Source of the DNA: Neoscytalidium dimidiatum
Lineage: Eukaryota; Ascomycota; Dothideomycetes; Botryosphaeriales; Botryosphaeriaceae
Direction: 5' to 3'
Assembly (NCBI GenBank): GCA_037367355.1
Contig: CM074702.1
Location: 682,001-746,000, forward strand
DNA: 64,000 nucleotides
Numbering within the stretch: position 1 is the first letter of the stretch; each line of letters starts with the position of its first letter. Below, in pieces: positions 58,153-64,000 of the stretch. The notes below the pieces were generated by a model. That model did no database searches, was not told the DNA's origin, and saw only the letters and a list, made by a program, of their open reading frames with translations. The position numbers and the translations under genes are program-made.

Positions 58153-60503
58153 GCGAGCGGCGGTGATGATGGTCAGGGTGATGGGTATAGACCGTGGTTA
58201 TGTTTTTCGTTGATTGTTTTTTTTTTCTTTTTCTGTTAGTTGCTCTGTTCGCTGTTGTGCAGACGACTACAACGACGATGATGACACTGATACCACTCTT
58301 TCAAGAGACTTTTTTTTTTTCCCCTTCATGTTTTCCTTGTCCAGTTAATGTTTTTCATTCAGATTGATAAATCAATCTACCACCAACCAGGTAAGGAACC
58401 ACATCTCTTCTTTTTTCAAAGCATCGAAGTATTTACACGGCGTCACAAACGACTTACGCATCGAGCGCAAGCCTCCCCAGCAAGGGACGTCACAAAATGG
58501 AGCGAGAGTAGCGTATCAGGATGAGCAGAGTAGCACCTTCGCTTTCAGAGCAGAGTATTCATGTACATGTTTAATTTCTATTACTGTTCGCTATGATGAT
58601 GAATAACCATGATGATACGGATATCATCATCAAGTTACGCACCGACATCTCTTTTCTTTTCTGCAAAAAGCCCGAAACCCACCTACCTGGAACTGGCTTG
58701 GTCGTAGAGTCTATAAATAGGAGCGGCCCAAACCTTCGATGGCGAGGCACCGGCGCGATGTCAAGTAAAGTTTCATATCGAAAACCTGGTGAGACAAAGA
58801 AGACAAAAGTCAGCCTCATCTAACTCGAAGAACAAGGGATCCTGATCAAAACTCGAGAATGCTAGCAGTGCTGTGGGGCGGAGCAGGAAGGGAAGGGGTG
58901 CGGTGACCCTCACACCCTTGCAACATCCTGACAGCAGCAGCTATACTCAGACAGCCAGTTTACTCATGCCCCCCACACGGCCGCGAGACGCGCTGGCCCC
59001 AAAACGGTTCCTCACGCAGCCCGCAGCACTAAGCCCAGAATTACGTCCTCGCAATGATGCCGATCGGGTACGCCCCGGGATGGGGGCGGCCGGTGGCGCA
59101 AGGAGCAACTCCACAACCTATCATCCCCGAGGCCCACGTGGTGAGGGCCGCGAGTCCGGTGCGGGAGGGTGGACCGGTGGGTAGGCTCATTGAATGGATA
59201 GACTTGGGTTCATCTCTGCAAGGAATTTTTTTTCTCTTGGGTCCGGGCGCTCAAGTGGGTGCGGGGAGCCGACGGTACTTACATATTGAGGTCATGATTC
59301 GTGATTGCGACAGAGACAGCTGACTGGCTTGGACTGACCGGAAGTCATAAAAACCCTAGACTAATAGACGTTAGCGCAACCTCACTCGCGTGCGTGCGTC
59401 GTAGTCAAGAAAATTGAAAAGCTCGAAAATCAGATATATGGTAAGCTTGGTAAAGGTTTTCCACAAGAATGTTCAGTAGCAGAACTGATAATTTAAACCG
59501 ATCATCACTAGAGCTTGGGCAACGAAAAAAAAAAAAAGACCTACAATGATCTTGCAGGGCCAGGAGGGGTGTCGTCAAAAATGCCCGTAGATCATGGCAG
59601 GCATGACACTACACCCCTCAACTGACCAAATCCTTTCGCGATCCCTTGAAAAAAAGTATGGTAAAGCGAACTACTGCGATGGTACGGTAGGCGGAGGTAT
59701 AGCCATATTCGTCTGCTGTGGGATCAGCAGCTTAGGTGAGCGAGATGACCGAGCCTCAGGGCAGGCCACGCGTACGTAGCAGCCGGTTTCACGCGGGATA
59801 CGAGCTGTCAGCGCCCTGGGTGTTGGTGTGGCATCGCGAATGTGAGCAGGTTGACGCGAGCCTTCCAGCCGGGACTACATTTTGAGCCTAAGACACGACT
59901 GTCAGTGACGCGTTCAAGCCTCAAGGATGCGAGAAAGTGTAGAATTGAAGGATGTAGTCAGATGGTAGTGCATGTTTGTTCATGGCCCACGGATGGTCGC
60001 CGGAACTAGTTGTGATGGGATTTCTTCCTGTGGAAAAGGAACGCGTGCTAGAGGGGCAGATGACTTACTATACGTGGTGCGGACGAGGGGGTTGTCAAGG
60101 AAGGTTGAGAGATGGAGAAGAAGAAGCGACGCGCACAGTGTGGGAAGAATTTCACAGACGGAGGAGCGCCAAGACTTCGGGCAGGGTCCCCCGAACCGGC
60201 GCCCCGAACCGCCGACCTTCAGATGCACCTGGTTGGAGAGCAGCTCTGAGGCTCGTGGTACAGTTGAGCATATATATATATATATAAAAGAAAAGGCGCT
60301 CCTACTGGCAGCTCCCCTGCCATTATTCCCGATTAGAGGAACTTCAACCGGCTTCAATTACAGAAATCATGAATTAAAGTGCCTCCAGGCTCTTCACTGG
60401 TCGGCAAGTCGGCGTCTTGGCGGCAGCGACGAGAAGCGCGCAAAACTACCCGCCGTGCGTCACAGCTTCAAAAACAAATGCGCAGCGCCTCAAATCGCCC
60501 TCA
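58153..60503. other. Intergenic: DUF3112-type 3' region and MTR3 promoter
   Basis: 2.35 kb with T-runs at 58217-58226 and 58311-58320. Sequence of mixed composition without a believable gene extends to 60200, a TA repeat follows, and then a leader into MTR3. An ORF at 59972-60583 overlaps the MTR3 start and another frame on the minus strand; both look like shadows. Confidence 0.45.
60270..60286. repeat. (TA)n repeat in the MTR3 upstream region
   Basis: About eight TA units at 220-230 bases before the MTR3 start codon. It could serve as a TATA-like element or be a simple repeat. Confidence 0.7.
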
Positions 60504-61578
60504 ATGACCGACAGACGCCGTACAAACGCTCCGGCCGGCGGCACGTACGCCCCAGTATTCGCGTCCTCCCTCCCCAACTATGAAGGCCCCGCGCCAGAGC
60601 GCCCAACGCGCACCAGAAGACCCGACGAGCTGCGGAAAATGTGTATGCCTCAAACCTACCCTCCAGCCGACCAATGCCTCTCCTGCCGCCTCTCCTGCAG
60701 CCTCTCCCCTTCCGTGTACGAGCGCACAACTGACGTTTCCTTTCCATGCAGTCCTGAAAACCGGCCTCACCCCCTCCGCCTCGGGCTCCGCCTACCTCGA
60801 ACTCGCCAGCGCGAGTCCTCCCGGCACCGCGCGCGACCTCGCCTTCCCGACCGGCCACCTCAAGCTCTCCTGCGTCGTGCACGGGCCCAAGCCGCTGCCG
60901 CGCTCCTCGCCCTTCACGCCCTACCTCAACCTGACGACGACGCTCAAGTTCGCGCCGTTCGCCGCGCGCGCCCGCCGCGGCTACGTGCGCGACGCGGGCG
61001 AGCGCGACCTCGGCCAGCACCTGGAGGCCGCCCTGCGCGGCATCGTCATCGGCGAGCGCTGGCCCAAGAGCGGCGTCGACGTCATCATCACCGTGCTCGA
61101 GGGCGAGGAGGACGCGTGGGCCGGCGACGGGCTGGCGCACCTGCAGGGCGGCGGTGCGGGCAGGGGCAGCGCGGGCGCCGGGTGGGGCCTGATGAACGTG
61201 CTGGCCGGGTGCATTACCGTGGCCAGCGCCGCCATCGTGGATGCGGGCATCGATTGCGTGGATATGGTGGCGGGAGGCGTGGCGGCGTTGGTGAGGGAGG
61301 GCGAGAGGGAGGAGCTGGTGCTGGATCCGAGTCCTCCGGAGCATCGGGATCTGGTGGCCGCGTGCGTAGTCGGATATTTGCCGGGGAGGGACGAGATTAC
61401 GGAGTTGTGGATGAAGGGCGATGCTGGGGAGCACGCAGAGGAGCTGGTGGAGAGGTCTGTGCAGGCGGCGCTGGCGTCGAGGCTGGTGTTGGAGGCGGCT
61501 GTGAAAGAGTCGGCGGTGCTGAAATACCCCCAATTGGTCGGAAAGAAAGACGCTGGCGATGTGGAGATGGCGGGCTGA
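60504..61578 (+). CDS. MTR3: Exosome ring subunit MTR3 (RNase PH fold)
   Basis: Part of the six-member RNase PH ring of the RNA exosome, which in fungi is structural rather than catalytic. Exons 60504-60642 and 60752-61578 give 321 residues. The start reads MTDRRRTNAPAGGTYAP, the usual opening of fungal MTR3. The splice after AAAATGT (donor GTATGC) gives RKMFLKTGLTPSASGSAYLE. RNase PH blocks follow: LSCVVHGPKPLPRSSPF, GYVRDAGERDLGQHLEAALRGIVI, WPKSGVDVIITVLEGEED and GCITVASAAIVDAGIDC. The end is acidic and Ala-rich (KKDAGDVEMAG). The fit to the family is good along its length. The second exon is much richer in GC than the first. Confidence 0.92.
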
Positions 61579-61946
61579 AGCAAAAAAGGGGAATATGTTT
61601 TCTCAAAACTTCCTCCGGGTCAGATAAAGGATCAGGGCATAGCATTCGGCGTTTGGGAAGGACAACCAGAGGGAAAAAAGCTAGGCGTCAAATTCCAGAG
61701 GTAACAGAGGTCCGTAAAAGAAGCATTGGACCATTCAGGGTAACCATCGCTGCGGGTATCTTTCCGGAAACGCCTTTGGACCCCCTGGGCTTTCAAGCAG
61801 AGGCATATAGTCCGCGACGGCTCATGAGAAGCTTCTGGCTATGGAAAAGAAGCCTCAAAACGCTCGAGAAGGCTGAACATTAAGTGCAACAAGATCTAAT
61901 CTAAAATCGTCCCAATGCTTGATCATTCGATTTTTTTATAATCCAA
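61579..61946. other. Convergent 3' region between MTR3 and the TMEM42-like gene
   Basis: 368 bases between two converging genes. It is A-rich from 61580 to 61700 and T-rich near 61930, consistent with two 3' ends. No gene seen. Confidence 0.5.
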
Positions 61947-62674
61947 TCACGACCCCCGCCTCGCCTCCCTCTCATCATCGCTCCCGATCTCCGGCACCGT
62001 CGCCAACTCGACCGCATCGTCATCCTCCTCCTCCCCCTCTTCGCTCACCCTCCTCCCATCGGGCTCATCCAGAAACCTCTCCCTCTCCTCCTCGCTGCCC
62101 GGCTCCCGCGGCCCAGCCACCGCCGCCACAGCCGTCCCCTTCACGACCTTCTCCTCCCTCCGCCCGATGATGACGCTGCCGGCGACCAGCATCGCGGCGC
62201 CCAGCCACCACAGCCCGGGCAGGGCCTCGCCGAACACGGCGGTGCCGAGGAACGCCGTGACGATGAAGTTGGCGGAGGTGTTGATGATGGAGACGCGCAC
62301 GGTCGAGTGCGCGAGCGTCAGCGCGCGCGTGAACAGGCCCCACATGACGGCGTTGAACAGCAGGTTGAGCAGGAAGAAGGCGCCGCGCACGAGCAGCTCG
62401 AAGAACTTGTTGTCCGGCGACAGCGAGAAGAGGGCCGAGAGCGAGGCGGACCACGTCGTCGTCAGGGAGGTCGTCGTGCTGCGGAAGGGAAAATAAAAAG
62501 GGCATTTGTTAGTGGTCGATTTTTCTTTTTCTGGGAGTATTTTGGGGGTGGGGTGGTTTGGGGGAAGGAAACGTACAGCTTCGCGAACATGCCGTTGAAG
62601 GCGGCGCAGGCGCCGCTGCCGATCGCCAGGACGAGCCAGGCGCTCATCGGCTGAGCGGGAGTGCCGGTCGTCAT
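61947..62674 (-). CDS. TMEM42-like membrane protein (drug/metabolite transporter fold)
   Basis: Exons 62674-62577 and 62478-61947 on the minus strand give 209 residues. Four hydrophobic segments fill the first 145 residues: WLVLAIGSGACAAFNGMFAK, the stretch FLLNLLFNAVMWGLFTRAL, a segment with INTSANFIVTAFLGTAVFGE and the stretch LWWLGAAMLVAGSVII. The splice joins AK to LTTTSLTTTW, as in relatives. The NTSANF and FGEALP motifs are shared with EamA-type half transporters. The cytosolic C-terminus is acidic and disordered (EEGEEEDDDAVEL). Four-helix half proteins usually dimerise. Substrate unknown. Confidence 0.84.
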
Positions 62675-63321
62675 GGTTGTGGGCTGTGGTGGTGGTTGCC
62701 GGAGGTCCGGGGGAATAGATGTGTATGTCGGAGATGGAGCACGGAGGTGCTGCTGTCGACGCGTCGTCGCCGCGGCGCCGCGGCACGGGAAACGCAAGGG
62801 GACCGGCCGCTCGCCGACGTCAGAGCTTTTCCACCTTTAAATTGGCGGCATATGAGAACGTTTTTCATATCTATATACTGTAGTTAAGCAGTGACAAAAG
62901 GTTCATCTCAATTGCCGCCCGCAGGCTTCACGCTACCAACAATGGACGAGTATTGGCCCCTCAGATCGTCTATTCAGCCTTCCACCAAGTGCCAGGGGAG
63001 ATCCGTTTCCTCGAAAGCTAAATAATGAAGAGAGAAAAGCTGTTCTCGATCCCCTTTTTCCAATATGCATGAGTTCTATCTAACAGGTCGCGAAAATCAC
63101 AGTAAAAAACAGCCAGATTCTCCAAAAACCCTATCTTTGGTATATCCTCCGCCCAGCCATTGAGAACCGCGGAAAGTGCCAACCTACCAGGCTTTTGCCT
63201 GGTACATGTGCTCAAGAACTGCCCGAAGATAATGCAACCCAGAATCCTGACAAAGATGCGTAAGCCCGGACATAGAGAAGGAGAACAAAAAAAAAAAAAG
63301 AAAACCAATACATGGATCCTT
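62675..63321. other. Promoter of the TMEM42-like gene and 3' region of the GH76 gene
   Basis: 647 bases between two minus-strand genes. The first 150 are pyrimidine-rich on the minus strand. An A-run of 13 lies at 63288-63300. Short frames only. Confidence 0.5.
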
Positions 63322-64000
63322 TCAATCGGACTTCACCAGCCAGAACCCACCGCCCAACGTCCCGCCCAGCATGATGATCGTCAAAATCGCCGCACCAGCC
63401 TTATCTCCGGCAGTGATGGGTGCACGGTGCTTCGGGGTGCTCGATCCAGGCGCACTCATGCCCGCATCCGGATTGCCCTTGCTCGTACCACCCGTCTTCG
63501 TGGTGACCGGCCCAGCAACGTTCTTCACCAGCGCCGTACCCATGACCTCGAGGGCCGCCATATTTTCGCCAACACCAGTCGTACCGTCGAAGCTGCCCGT
63601 TGTCCACTGTAGGCCACACGCGGTCTTGCCGTCGGCCTCGGTGCAGGCCTTGGCCGCGGCTTCGCGGGATGCCTGGAGGATGGGGTCGAGGGTATCGATG
63701 GTCCAGGGCGCGACCTTGGTGGTCGCGGCCATCCAGCGCGCGAGATAGGCCTTGAAGGAGCGCTGGTCGATGTTGCACGTGCCGCCCGCCTCGCACGCGA
63801 CTTCGGTGATGACGTTGGGCACGTTCTTGGAGAGGAAGACGGACAGTGCCTTGGCGATGCCTTCGGTGCGTTCGCGCCAGACGTTGTTCTCGTCGCCATT
63901 TTCTGCACTCTGTTGTTTCGTTCATGTGAGTTTACCGAAAGAATTATGGGAGGTGGCTGAATATGGGAGCAATTGGACTTACGACATTCCAGAGGGTTGC
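63322..64000 (-). CDS. GH76 mannosidase of the DCW1/DFG5 type, C-terminal part
   Basis: Partial: the gene enters from the right edge. Visible exons are 64000-63983 and 63909-63322, together 202 codons of C-terminus. The reading is ATLWNV joined to SAENGDENNVWRERTEGIAK, then VACEAGGTCNIDQRSFKAYL and the block WTIDTLDPILQASREAA, all typical of fungal GH76 endo-1,6-alpha-mannosidase-like proteins. These are cell-wall enzymes thought to link GPI-anchored proteins to wall glucan through the mannan part of the anchor. A Ser/Gly-rich spacer precedes a hydrophobic terminal segment (GAAILTIIMLGGTLGGGFWL) ending VKSD, consistent with a GPI signal or membrane anchor. The catalytic Asp pair would lie outside the window. 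Confidence 0.88.

Noticed and set aside
60175..60260. tRNA-like words (GAACCGCCGACC, GGTTGGAGAGC) on the + strand
   Set aside because: Read on the minus strand, the anticodon and acceptor stems do not pair and the T loop would have eight bases, so it is not a tRNA.
1..64000. CRISPR arrays, prophage, insertion sequences or operons
   Set aside because: No regular spacer-repeat arrays or prokaryotic signals; the introns show this is a eukaryotic genome.
1..64000. Secondary metabolite gene cluster
   Set aside because: There is no polyketide synthase, peptide synthetase or terpene cyclase; EGT1 stands alone and the dehydrogenase is of an unrelated type.

Overview
The window is nuclear DNA of a filamentous ascomycete (Pezizomycotina). 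The signs are short GT-AG introns, pyrimidine-rich promoters, single-gene transcription units on both strands, and a typical fungal gene set: a DCW1/DFG5-type mannosidase, a fused ergothioneine synthase, a HAK potassium transporter and a DUF3112-type membrane protein. Dothideomycetes is my best guess from the general look of the proteins, but this is inference. Splice sites were read by eye from frame continuity and from my memory of each family; nothing was searched.

Layout. 1.6-14.4 kb: a vacuolar-type Ca2+ P-type ATPase (PMC1), an inositol polyphosphate multikinase, a mitochondrial thioredoxin (-), a small single-pass protein (-), the PP2A-like phosphatase PPG1 and an atypical short-chain dehydrogenase. 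16.3-25.2 kb: a HAK potassium transporter and the ergothioneine synthase EGT1. 25.9-32.4 kb: a tandem pair of unfamiliar, mutually homologous proteins, each with an N-terminal Cys/His domain, a shared middle domain and a C-terminal PHD finger. 33.3-35.4 kb: the PI31 proteasome regulator (-) and the RNase P/MRP subunit POP5, sharing a 326 bp divergent promoter. 35.4-44.4 kb: about 9 kb with no convincing gene. 44.4-51 kb: a C2H2 transcription factor (-) and a 16-exon TRP-type vacuolar cation channel, YVC1 (-). 51.4-58.2 kb: an unrecognised serine-rich protein and a DUF3112-type membrane protein. 60.5-64 kb: the exosome ring subunit MTR3, a TMEM42-like membrane protein (-) and the 3' part of a GH76 mannosidase (-) that runs off the right edge.

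Several genes bear on ion and calcium biology: PMC1 loads the vacuole with Ca2+, YVC1 releases it, IPMK makes soluble inositol phosphates and HAK imports K+. They are dispersed among unrelated genes, so I see no biosynthetic cluster. The most novel item is the tandem PHD pair. Once the hidden first exons of the second copy are spliced in, both N-termini carry the same nine-ligand spacing, C-x2-C-x13-C-x7-C-x3-H-x11-C-x2-C-x6-H-x3-H. Other points of note are the microexons of YVC1, two related foldback sequences inside its 556 nt intron, four heptad-like repeats in the DUF3112-type protein, and a motif repeated three times upstream of EGT1.
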